Below, piece after piece: positions 1 through 5,228 of a stretch of 6,105 nt of DNA; positions within the stretch are counted from its first letter, which is position 1; every line of letters starts with the position of its first letter. The DNA is from DATECU01 sp035286745 (GTDB taxonomy: Bacteria > Acidobacteriota > Vicinamibacteria > Fen-336). The stretch lies in contig DATECU010000131.1 in NCBI GenBank assembly GCA_035286745.1, forward strand, positions 1 to 6,105, read 5' to 3'. Both the position numbers and the translations under genes were made by a program. The notes beneath the pieces were generated by a model. It had not been told where the DNA came from, searched no databases, and saw only the letters and a program-made list of their open reading frames with translations.

Positions 1-94
1 GGCGGGCCGGCTGGGACAGGAGGCGCTCCTGGCCGGGGATCTGCTGGCGGCGCTGCCACGGGCCCTGCGCAGCCTGGAGGCCCGCGATTCCTGA
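1..94 (+). CDS. C-terminal end of probable NAD(P)H-hydrate repair enzyme (partial)
   Basis: The window begins inside a + strand reading frame that is open from base 2 to a TGA at 92-94 and encodes 30 residues. They contain LLAGDLLAALPRAL, which resembles the last helix of ADP/ATP-dependent NAD(P)H-hydrate dehydratase (the C-terminal half of bifunctional Nnr), where an AGD-(I/L)-xx-(L/I)P pattern is common. That enzyme restores hydrated NADH/NADPH. Its gene very often lies directly upstream of tsaE, and here tsaE starts only 4 bases after the stop. The assignment rests on this short tail plus the neighbour, so it is likely but not proven; none of the catalytic region is in the window. Confidence 0.55.
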   Translation, partial: AGRLGQEALLAGDLLAALPRALRSLEARDS

Positions 95-98
95 CCGG

Positions 99-512
99 GT
101 GACCGACTCCGAAGCCGAGACCGAGGCGATGGCCTCGGCGCTGGCGGCCGGCTTCCGGGGTGGCGAGGTGGTGCTGCTGTCAGGAGAGTTAGGCGCGGGC
201 AAGACCGCCTTCGTGCGGGGACTGGCCCGAGGGCTGGGCGCGGACCCCGGGCAGGTGGCGAGCCCCACCTTTGTGTTGCTCACCGCCTACCCGGGCCGGC
301 TCACCCTGCATCACGCCGACCTCTACCGGCTGCGGGGCGACGGCGACGAGCTGGAGTTGGGACTCGATGAGCTGCCGGGGCCCGGCGGCGTGCTGGCGGT
401 GGAATGGGCCGAACGGCTGGCCTTCTGCCCTTGGGGGCGGGCCGTCCGCGTGCGCCTGGAGCATAGCGGCGAGGACCGGAGGCGGATCGTGATCGAGGAG
501 AACCCGAATTGA
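99..512 (+). CDS. tsaE: TsaE, tRNA N6-threonylcarbamoyladenosine (t6A37) biosynthesis ATPase
   Basis: This small cytoplasmic P-loop ATPase works with TsaB and TsaD to place the threonylcarbamoyl group on A37 of ANN-decoding tRNAs. The 137-residue protein is complete and of normal family length. Visible motifs are the Walker A loop GELGAGKT (residues 29-36), the switch-like SPTF (55-58), HADLYRL (72-78) with the conserved Asp74, and VEWAE (101-105) with the conserved acidic Glu102. The GTG at 99 is chosen because the N-terminal helix with the family's E-x-x-T-like pattern is kept; the internal ATG at 129 would cut into that helix. No good Shine-Dalgarno sequence lies close to the GTG, so translation is probably coupled to the preceding gene, which ends 4 bases upstream. 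The last codons overlap the TTG start of the next gene. Function is clear from the motifs. Confidence 0.95.
   Translation: MTDSEAETEAMASALAAGFRGGEVVLLSGELGAGKTAFVRGLARGLGADPGQVASPTFVLLTAYPGRLTLHHADLYRLRGDGDELELGLDELPGPGGVLAVEWAERLAFCPWGRAVRVRLEHSGEDRRRIVIEENPN
495..511 (+). promoter_or_regulatory. Shine-Dalgarno and TTG start of the sulfatase-like lipoprotein
   Basis: GAGGAG at 495-500 lies 8 bases before a TTG at 509-511, inside the end of tsaE. The TTG overlaps the tsaE stop as TTGA. The good spacing, the overlap and the lipoprotein signal peptide that begins at this codon together decide this unusual start over any internal codon. Confidence 0.75.
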
Positions 513-1924
513 GGAGAGTCCTGGGGGTGCTTGTCGTCTTGCTTGCGGCCTGTGAAGGCCGGGGGGGGAGGCCGCCTCGGTCGGCGCGGCCCACGCCGGC
601 CTCCGGCAACAACCTGAACGTCGTGCTCCTCACCATCGACACCCTGCGCGCCGACCATCTGGGCGCCTACGGGTACGGCAAGCCGACCAGCCCTCGGATC
701 GATGCCCTGGCAGCCCAGGCGGCCGTCTTCGAGTCGGCCTACACCTACTGGCCCAAGACCCGCGGCAGCTTCGTGGCCATGCTCACCGGACGCCGCGATT
801 CCCAGACCGGCTACGGGAAGAGCCACCCGGTAGTGCTGGACTTCAACCCCACGCTGGCCAGCGTCCTGAGGGATGCCGGGTATCGCACCGCGGCTATCGT
901 GGACAACGGCAACCTGGCCTCCGAGTACGGCTACCACAAGGGTTTCGACGCCTACCGCGAGACCTGGAAGGAAAAGGCCCTGGCGACCGAGATGGACCGG
1001 ACGCGCGCCATCACCGACGGTGGGGTGGCCTTCCTGCGGGTATCCGGGCGCGACCGGCCCTTCTTCTTGTGGTTGCACTACGTGAACCCCCACGCGCCGT
1101 ACGCTCCGCCCCCGCCTTACGACCGGGCCTTTCTCGACGCCCGGAGTCGGTCGGGGTCCGCCCTGCCTGTCGTGAACGGCTATCACGACGGCATCCCCAA
1201 GCAGTGGGCGGTTGCCGGGGAGAACCGGCTCGGCTACTACATCGCGCAGTACGACGGCGAGATCGCGACCGTGGATCGAGAGATCGGCAGGGTGCTGGAT
1301 GCCCTGGCGGGCAGCGGGCTGTCGGAGCGGACGGTGGTGATGCTGACCTCCGACCACGGCGAGAGCCTGGGCGAACACGGCTACTACTTCGATCACGGGG
1401 AGGACCTCTTCGACCCCAGTCTCCGCATTCCCCTGCTGCTGGCGGTGCCCGGTGGCGCTCCCGGGGTTCGCAGCCCGGTCCTGGCCTCGACCCTCGACAT
1501 CGTGCCCACACTCCTTGACGCGGTGAAGGTGTCCTACCCACCCGATCTGGCGGGAAGCAGCCTGTTGCCGGCGCTTCACGGGAAGGCGGGCCGCGACCGC
1601 TTGTTCGCGCGCAACGACCGCAATCTGAGCGCCACCTGGGACGCACGGCTGAAGGCGGTGGCGGTGCCGGGGGAAAAGGCCACGCGGTATGCGCTCTTCG
1701 ACCGGATCGAGGATCCCGGGGAAACCAGGGATCTCGGCGCGCGCCGGCCGGAAGCGCTTCGGCTCCCCCGGCGCGAGCTGGAGCTGTTCCTGGAGCGAGC
1801 CGACCGCGAGTGGGCCGGAACCCGCCGCCTGGTGGGCGAGGCCCCGGCCGACACCAAAGTCGGTCCCGAGACTTGCGAAGCCCTGAAGGCCCTCGGCTAC
1901 GTGATCGCCGGCTGTCCGCCCTGA
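509..1924 (+). CDS. Sulfatase / alkaline-phosphatase superfamily lipoprotein with Thr in place of the formylglycine residue
   Basis: This 471-residue protein is a predicted exported lipoprotein. Residues 1-15 form a short basic and hydrophobic signal ending in the lipobox LAAC with Cys15 as the lipidated residue. A polar Gly/Arg/Pro linker follows to about 33. The sulfatase domain starts at NVVLLTIDTLRADHLGAYGY, with metal ligand candidate Asp44. The active-site segment is TRGSFVAMLTGR (84-95). Aligned by its MLTGR end to CxPSRxxLLTGR of true sulfatases, Thr84 falls on the formylglycine Cys/Ser. Further ligand candidates are His190 and His195 (LHYVNPHAPY), Asp282 and His283 (SDHGESLGEHG) and His296. 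The EDPGETRDL stretch (401-409) matches the usual C-terminal E/D-P-x-E-x-x-x-L pattern. The protein is probably a phosphoester or phosphonate hydrolase or transferase, or a sulfatase variant; the substrate cannot be read from sequence. Translation is coupled to tsaE, although no functional link to tRNA modification is evident. Confidence 0.88.
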   Translation: MRRVLGVLVVLLAACEGRGGRPPRSARPTPASGNNLNVVLLTIDTLRADHLGAYGYGKPTSPRIDALAAQAAVFESAYTYWPKTRGSFVAMLTGRRDSQTGYGKSHPVVLDFNPTLASVLRDAGYRTAAIVDNGNLASEYGYHKGFDAYRETWKEKALATEMDRTRAITDGGVAFLRVSGRDRPFFLWLHYVNPHAPYAPPPPYDRAFLDARSRSGSALPVVNGYHDGIPKQWAVAGENRLGYYIAQYDGEIATVDREIGRVLDALAGSGLSERTVVMLTSDHGESLGEHGYYFDHGEDLFDPSLRIPLLLAVPGGAPGVRSPVLASTLDIVPTLLDAVKVSYPPDLAGSSLLPALHGKAGRDRLFARNDRNLSATWDARLKAVAVPGEKATRYALFDRIEDPGETRDLGARRPEALRLPRRELELFLERADREWAGTRRLVGEAPADTKVGPETCEALKALGYVIAGCPP

Positions 1925-2069
1925 CTCGGACCCTCCCCGCCAAACGACCGTAACCACAGACACATGACGCCGCCGCGGCTGCGATCAACGAACAGACGCC
2001 GCAGTCCGGGAGGACCGCCTTCGCCGCCAGGCCCCAATCCGCCAGCAACTCGACCGCGCCCGCGACCGG

Positions 2070-2555
2070 CTATCTCCCGCGCAGCTCCCCGAGTGCCTCG
2101 GCGGCGGTCAGGACGCGAATGCCCTGTCTCTCCAGGGAGGCGAAGTCGCGCGTGTTCTCGGTCACGACCAGCCGGGATCCCGACTGCCTGCAGATCTCGG
2201 CGATGTGGGCGTCGTACAGACGGCCCCCCCGGATGCCCTCGCGGGCCGAGGCTCGCAAGAAGCCCAGCCGGAGCGGCGGCTCCAGATCGCGGACCTCGAA
2301 CCTCTCCAGGATCTCCCGCTCCACCAAGGTCAGCGCGTCCTGCGGCCGGAGTCGGAACTCCGGTGGAAGCCGAGTCGAGACCGCATAGAACTCGAGACAG
2401 CAGTGCCAGGCCGTCTTCGGCTGGCTCCCGGGTTTCGACCTGGACGCGGCGATGACCCCGAAGAGCGCCTGGGCGGACTCGGCGGTGGGTCCCAGTTCGA
2501 TGAGCCCCGCCAAGAGCACGCTGGTGTCGAAGAAGGCCTGACTCACCAGGGCCAA
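2070..2555 (-). CDS. vapC: VapC-type PIN-domain ribonuclease toxin
   Basis: This 161-residue PIN-domain protein is the toxin of a type II toxin-antitoxin pair; such toxins are Mg-dependent ribonucleases that usually cut tRNA or rRNA. The acidic pocket is complete by eye: Asp10 (FFDTSVLL), Glu55 (CLEFYAVSTRLP), Asp115 (RLYDAHIAEIC) and Asn134/Asp137 (VTENTRDF). It overlaps the 3' end of the antitoxin gene by 13 bases. Two starts compete. TTG at 2555-2553 has GAGGAGGAG exactly 8 bases upstream; GTG at 2546-2544 overlaps the antitoxin stop as GTGA but lies 17 bases from that site. The TTG is preferred and the choice changes only three residues. The reading frame is intact, so the toxin is probably functional. 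The target RNA cannot be predicted. Confidence 0.9.
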   Translation of the reverse strand: MALVSQAFFDTSVLLAGLIELGPTAESAQALFGVIAASRSKPGSQPKTAWHCCLEFYAVSTRLPPEFRLRPQDALTLVEREILERFEVRDLEPPLRLGFLRASAREGIRGGRLYDAHIAEICRQSGSRLVVTENTRDFASLERQGIRVLTAAEALGELRGR

Positions 2556-2800
2556 CGGTCACGCTCCTCCTCAACGAGCGCGGCCAGATCCAGGTCGGGG
2601 AGTCGACCCGCTGGCACGGACGGCCGCGCCACCAGGCGGCGGCCGACCTGGACCAGACGAGGGCCGGGCGCCTTCCGTTCCAGGCGCACCGCGGCGTCGT
2701 CGACGGACACCTCCAACTCGGTTCCCGGAGTGAGGCCCGCACGGCGGCGAATCGCCGCCGGGATGACCACACGACCTGCCCGATCAATGGTGGTCTTCAT
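2543..2800 (-). CDS. vapB: VapB-type antitoxin, AbrB/SpoVT swapped-hairpin fold
   Basis: This 85-residue antitoxin partners the PIN toxin downstream. Residues 1-45 read as an AbrB/MazE-type swapped-hairpin DNA-binding domain: MKTTIDRAGRVVIPAAIRRR, then AGLTPGTELEV and a beta strand ending in VRLER. Residues 65-85 form an acidic, Leu- and Trp-rich tail (LDLAALVEEERDRW) of the kind that wraps the toxin groove. The frame is open further upstream to a GTG at 2860, but that extension is Arg/Gly-rich and outside the conserved fold, and the ATG at 2800 begins exactly where the family does. It has no Shine-Dalgarno sequence; a -10-like element 6 bases upstream suggests a leaderless message. The dimer with VapC is expected to repress this promoter. 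The pair sits inverted between + strand genes, consistent with acquisition as a small module. Confidence 0.9.
   Translation of the reverse strand: MKTTIDRAGRVVIPAAIRRRAGLTPGTELEVSVDDAAVRLERKAPGPRLVQVGRRLVARPSVPAGRLPDLDLAALVEEERDRWPW
2564..2572 (-). promoter_or_regulatory. Shine-Dalgarno for vapC inside vapB
   Basis: GAGGAGGAG on the - strand, inside the Glu-Glu-Glu codons near the antitoxin C-terminus, lies 8 bases before the TTG proposed as vapC start. It is the strongest ribosome binding site in the locus and decides TTG (2555) over the later GTG (2546). Confidence 0.65.
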
Positions 2801-2826
2801 GGCATGAGTGTACCATCTATCATGGC
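2801..2826 (-). promoter_or_regulatory. Candidate vapBC promoter (extended -10, leaderless) with overlapping imperfect inverted repeat
   Basis: On the - strand, TGG-TACACT (2815-2807) is an extended -10 motif: a TG one base before a hexamer matching TATAAT at 4 of 6 positions. It ends 6 bases before the vapB ATG, which would place the transcription start at or next to the A of the ATG. No convincing -35 is seen at 17 bases. GCCATGA (2826-2820) and TCATGCC (2807-2801) form an inverted repeat with 6 of 7 pairs and a 12-base centre. It flanks the -10 and abuts the start codon, a sensible place for an autoregulatory operator bound by VapB or VapBC. Both elements are predictions from pattern only. 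Confidence 0.4.
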
Positions 2827-2990
2827 GTCGCCCGGCTCCGGATCGCCCGGTGGAGCCCACCTCGGGCCATGATCCTGGTCGCTTCGGTGGTCCTCTCGTT
2901 TGGCTCCGGCCATGCTGCCCCCTGACCTCCGCGGGGGCGTCGTCTTCGTCGCCTGGTTGCTCTCCGCGGCCGCTCGTTGGTTGGTGCCGA

Positions 2991-3017
2991 TTGAGCTAGA
3001 CTTCCTCCTCCTATGCC
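2991..3017 (+). promoter_or_regulatory. Weak candidate promoter for dapA
   Basis: TTGAGC (2991-2996) and TATGCC (3012-3017) are spaced by 15 bases within the 236-base gap between the vapB control region and dapA. Both hexamers and the spacing are suboptimal. A promoter must exist somewhere in this gap because the gene upstream runs the other way, but the exact site is uncertain. I see no lysine riboswitch-like structure: at about 240 bases the gap is short for one, and no set of conserved paired arms is evident. Confidence 0.2.
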
Positions 3018-3062
3018 TCTCGTGCCTCTGTGGAATACTCTGTTCGCGCTGCGAGGTGACCG

Positions 3063-3950
3063 ATGAGCCGTTCCTTTGCCGGAGCCGGCGTGGCTCTGAT
3101 CACGCCGTTCACCAAGTCGGGCGATCTCGACGAGGCCGCGTTCAGGCGTCTGGTCAAGCGTCAGGTGGAGGCCGGAATCGACGTCCTGGTTCCCTGCGGA
3201 ACCACCGGCGAGAGTGCGACGCTCTCGGCCGAGGAGCAGAAGCGCGTCATCGCCATCACCGTCGAGGAAGCCGGGGGACGGGTGCCGGTGCTGGCTGGAG
3301 CCGGCGCCAACGACACCCGGGTGGCGGTCGAGAAGTCGAAGGCCGCGGCCGCACTGGGCGCGAGCGGCATTCTGTCGGTAGGCCCCTACTACAACAAGCC
3401 CACACCCGAGGGCTACTACCGCCACTTCGCGACCATCGCCGATGCGGTGTCCATCCCCATCGTCGTGTATAACGTGCCCGGCCGGACCGGCAGCAACATC
3501 GACGTCAAGACCCAGCTCCGCCTGGCGACCCATCCCAACATCGCGGCGGTCAAGGAGGCCTCCGGCAATCTGGGCCAGGTGATGGAGATCCTGCGCGATC
3601 GGCCTCTCGGTTTCGAGGTCCTGTCGGGAGACGACGCCAACACCCTGGCCTTCATGGCCCTGGGCGGCGAGGGCGTGATTTCGGTGGCGGCCAACCAGGT
3701 CCCCGGTCCCATGCACGACTTGACTGCGGCTTGCGCCGGTGGCGATTTCAAGACCGCACGCTCGCTGCATCAGCGGCTGCTCAAGCTCATGAACCTGAAC
3801 TTCATCGAGTCCAACCCGGTTCCGGTGAAGGCCTCGCTGGCTCTCATGGGCCTTTGCGAGGAGAGCTTCAGGCTCCCGTTGTGTCCGCCGACCGAGAGCA
3901 CCCGGGAGGCTCTTCGCGGAGCGCTTAGCGAACTGGGCCTGCTGTCGTGA
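3063..3950 (+). CDS. dapA: 4-hydroxy-tetrahydrodipicolinate synthase (DapA)
   Basis: DapA condenses pyruvate with aspartate semialdehyde through a Schiff base, the first committed step toward diaminopimelate and lysine. The 295-residue protein is full length for this TIM-barrel family. Active-site elements visible are GTTGES with Thr47 and Thr48, the PYYNKP loop with Tyr109/Tyr110, Tyr136 and Arg141 (VVYNVPGRTG), and the Schiff-base Lys164 in AAVKEASGN. The GD-DANT segment (189-194) and ESNPVPVK (249-256) also match the family. The ATG at 3063 has GAGGTGA a few bases upstream (3053-3059). Related pyruvate aldolases of the N-acetylneuraminate lyase family are possible in principle, but the full DapA motif set and the adjoining dapD make this assignment firm. 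Its last 4 bases overlap the dapD start. Confidence 0.96.
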   Translation: MSRSFAGAGVALITPFTKSGDLDEAAFRRLVKRQVEAGIDVLVPCGTTGESATLSAEEQKRVIAITVEEAGGRVPVLAGAGANDTRVAVEKSKAAAALGASGILSVGPYYNKPTPEGYYRHFATIADAVSIPIVVYNVPGRTGSNIDVKTQLRLATHPNIAAVKEASGNLGQVMEILRDRPLGFEVLSGDDANTLAFMALGGEGVISVAANQVPGPMHDLTAACAGGDFKTARSLHQRLLKLMNLNFIESNPVPVKASLALMGLCEESFRLPLCPPTESTREALRGALSELGLLS

Positions 3951-4789
3951 CGGCTCGTCCGAGCCTCCAGCAGGAGATCGAGTCGGCGTTCGAGCTGCCG
4001 GCGGAGCGATTGGGGTCCGAGGCGCGGGCCAGCTTCGACCGCTTTCTGGGAGCGCTGGAGCGAGGCGAGGTCCGGGCCGCCGAGCCGATGTCCGGCGGAT
4101 GGCAAGTGAACGCCTGGGTGAAGAAGGGGATCCTGCTGGGCTTCCGGCTGGGCCGGGTGGTGGCGGCTGAGGACGCGGGCCCGCTGCGCTTCTTCGACAA
4201 GGACACCTTCTTGCCCCGGCGGCTGGCGCTGGCCGACAAGGTGCGGGTGGTGCCGGGGGGCACGGCCATCCGCTCCGGGGCTCATGTGGCTCCTGGCGTG
4301 GTGCTGATGCCGCCATCCTACGTCAATGTCGGCGCCTACCTGGGCGAAGGCACTATGGTCGATTCCCACGCTCTGGTGGGATCCTGTGCCCAGATCGGGC
4401 AGCACGTGCACCTATCGGCCGCTGCCCAGATCGGAGGCGTTCTGGAGCCGGTGGGGGCCCTGCCGGTGATCATCGAGGATGAGGTGTTGGTGGGCGGCAA
4501 CTGCGGGGTCTACGAAGGCACCATCGTGGGCCGGCGGGCGGTGCTGGGGGCGGGGGTGATCCTGACCGGTGGCATCACCGTCTACGACGTGGTCAAGGGC
4601 TGCACCTACCGAAGAACGCCGGGGGCTCCGCTGCGGATCCCGGAAGGTGCGGTGGTGGTCCCCGGCTCGCGTCGACTCGGGGGCGAGTTCGCGGAAAGCC
4701 ACGGCCTGAGCCTCGCCGCCCCGGTGATCGTCAAGTACCGCGACCAGAAGACCGACGCCTCGGCGGCCCTGGAAGACGCGCTCCGATAG
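3947..4789 (+). CDS. dapD: 2,3,4,5-tetrahydropyridine-2,6-dicarboxylate N-succinyltransferase (DapD)
   Basis: DapD transfers succinyl from succinyl-CoA to tetrahydrodipicolinate, the branch-defining step of the succinylase route to meso-diaminopimelate. The 280-residue protein has the family layout: an N-terminal helical domain (about 1-95, including WVKKGILLGFRL at 57-68), then a left-handed beta-helix of hexapeptide repeats (about 100-235) and a short C-terminal strand region ending with VIVKYRDQKTD. Signature stretches are VLMPPSYVNVGAYLGEGTMVD, with Asp139 of the catalytic pair, GSCAQIGQHVHLS, IGGVLEPVGA, and VYEGTIV with Glu190. The last part of the helix (VLGAGVILTGGITVYDVV) differs from the enterobacterial form and resembles the version I associate with non-proteobacterial phyla. 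The GTG start overlaps the dapA stop as GTGA and lacks a clear Shine-Dalgarno, which points to translational coupling. Confidence 0.96.
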   Translation: MTARPSLQQEIESAFELPAERLGSEARASFDRFLGALERGEVRAAEPMSGGWQVNAWVKKGILLGFRLGRVVAAEDAGPLRFFDKDTFLPRRLALADKVRVVPGGTAIRSGAHVAPGVVLMPPSYVNVGAYLGEGTMVDSHALVGSCAQIGQHVHLSAAAQIGGVLEPVGALPVIIEDEVLVGGNCGVYEGTIVGRRAVLGAGVILTGGITVYDVVKGCTYRRTPGAPLRIPEGAVVVPGSRRLGGEFAESHGLSLAAPVIVKYRDQKTDASAALEDALR

Positions 4790-4790
4790 C

Positions 4791-4808
4791 GCGGGGGAGC
4801 GCCCGCTC
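4791..4808. terminator. Possible weak hairpin between convergent genes
   Basis: The 41-base gap between the dapD stop and the convergent membrane-protein stop contains GCGGG (4791-4795) and CCCGC (4802-4806), able to form a 5-bp GC stem. A competing GAGC/GCTC pair lies at 4797-4800 and 4805-4808. No T-run follows on either strand, so it is not a standard intrinsic terminator; Rho-dependent termination is as likely. Confidence 0.25.
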
Positions 4809-4830
4809 AACTTCTGCCGCAAGCGACGGG

Positions 4831-5109
4831 TTATGTGCCTCGACCGCTTTCCCACCGTCTCTTGGTGAACCAGCCGGCTCCCACCGAGATGGCAACCGAG
4901 GCCGCATAGATCGTCAGGAAGCACCATTCCGCCGGTCCCGAGTGCCCCACGGATTCGATGTGGTAGGTCCTCTCCAGCCACCTCCAGAGGGGGAGGAGAA
5001 CCAGAGTGAAGAGGATGCTCAGGGGGACGCACAGCACAAGAACTCCGACCCCGGCTGTCAGGAAGGCCGCCGCGCGGCTCACCATGCGGGTTCCCCGTTG
5101 AGCGGGCAT
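4831..5109 (-). CDS. Unassigned 92-residue membrane protein with two predicted helices and an ESVGHSGPAEWC loop
   Basis: I do not recognise a named family. From an ATG at 5109-5107 the frame gives 92 residues: a basic N-terminus, a hydrophobic helix at about 13-42, a loop (43-61), a second hydrophobic helix at about 62-80, and a basic tail beginning FTKRRW. The loop contains ESVGHSGPAEWC (52-63), with polar and invariant-looking residues Glu52, His56, Ser57, Pro59, Trp62 and Cys63 at the edge of the second helix. GGAGAAGG (5124-5117) lies 7 bases before this ATG, which supports it over the further upstream frame and over the next ATG at 5085 (84 residues). The basic N- and C-termini suggest both ends are cytoplasmic with the motif loop outside, although topology is inferred. 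It follows the hydrolase on the same strand after about 120 bases and may be cotranscribed with it. Confidence 0.7.
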   Translation of the reverse strand: MPAQRGTRMVSRAAAFLTAGVGVLVLCVPLSILFTLVLLPLWRWLERTYHIESVGHSGPAEWCFLTIYAASVAISVGAGWFTKRRWESGRGT

Positions 5110-5140
5110 CAGGGCGCCTTCTCCATGCCAGACCGATCTG

Positions 5141-5170
5141 CCGCGGAGCGCTGGCGCTGCTTGGCCGCGG
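5141..5170 (-). other. GC-rich inverted repeat between hydrolase and membrane-protein genes
   Basis: CCGCGG (5141-5146) and CCGCGG (5165-5170) can pair with each other, enclosing AGCG/CGCT (5147-5150 with 5155-5158) around a CTGG loop, with an unpaired 6-base bulge on one arm. It lies in the 119-base gap between the two - strand genes. It lacks a T-run and may be only a base-composition effect; a transcript-end or attenuation role is possible. Confidence 0.2.
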
Positions 5171-5228
5171 GTGCCCGCGAGCTGCGGGGAGGTGGAAGGA
5201 AGCAGGGTTCGGGGAGCATGGGGCCGCG

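Noticed and set aside
323..1963. A 546-codon open frame on the - strand, antisense to tsaE and the sulfatase-like gene
   Set aside because: The opposite strand encodes clear family motifs over the same length. The antisense product is a Gly/Arg/Val/Pro-rich string without domains, as expected when GC-rich third positions remove antisense stops.
1925..2069. The 145-base gap after the sulfatase-like gene, checked for an RNA gene, attachment site or terminator
   Set aside because: Only short chance inverted matches (CTGCG with CGCAG) were seen, with no T-run, tRNA-like arms or repeat matching the other side of vapBC.
1897..2787. A 296-codon - strand frame overlapping vapC and vapB in another register
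   Set aside because: The PIN and AbrB frames carry all catalytic and fold residues; this frame is Arg/Gly-rich and has none.
2828..2850. Direct repeat TCGCCCGG (2828-2835 and 2843-2850) upstream of vapB
   Set aside because: Two copies of an 8-base GC-rich word 15 bases apart are weak in this composition, and no third copy or link to a binding site was found.
2900..3472. A + strand frame with a hydrophobic start (MLPPDLRGGVVFVAWLLS) upstream of dapA, resembling a membrane or leader peptide
   Set aside because: It has no stop before dapA and continues out of frame through 400 bases of dapA as Arg/Gly-rich sequence. The hydrophobic stretch comes from pyrimidine-rich intergenic DNA; no ribosome binding site is seen.
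2820..4316. A 498-codon open frame on the - strand, antisense to dapA and the start of dapD
   Set aside because: It is Arg/Pro/Ala-rich low-complexity sequence across two well-identified genes, with no domain or ribosome binding site. It is a composition shadow.
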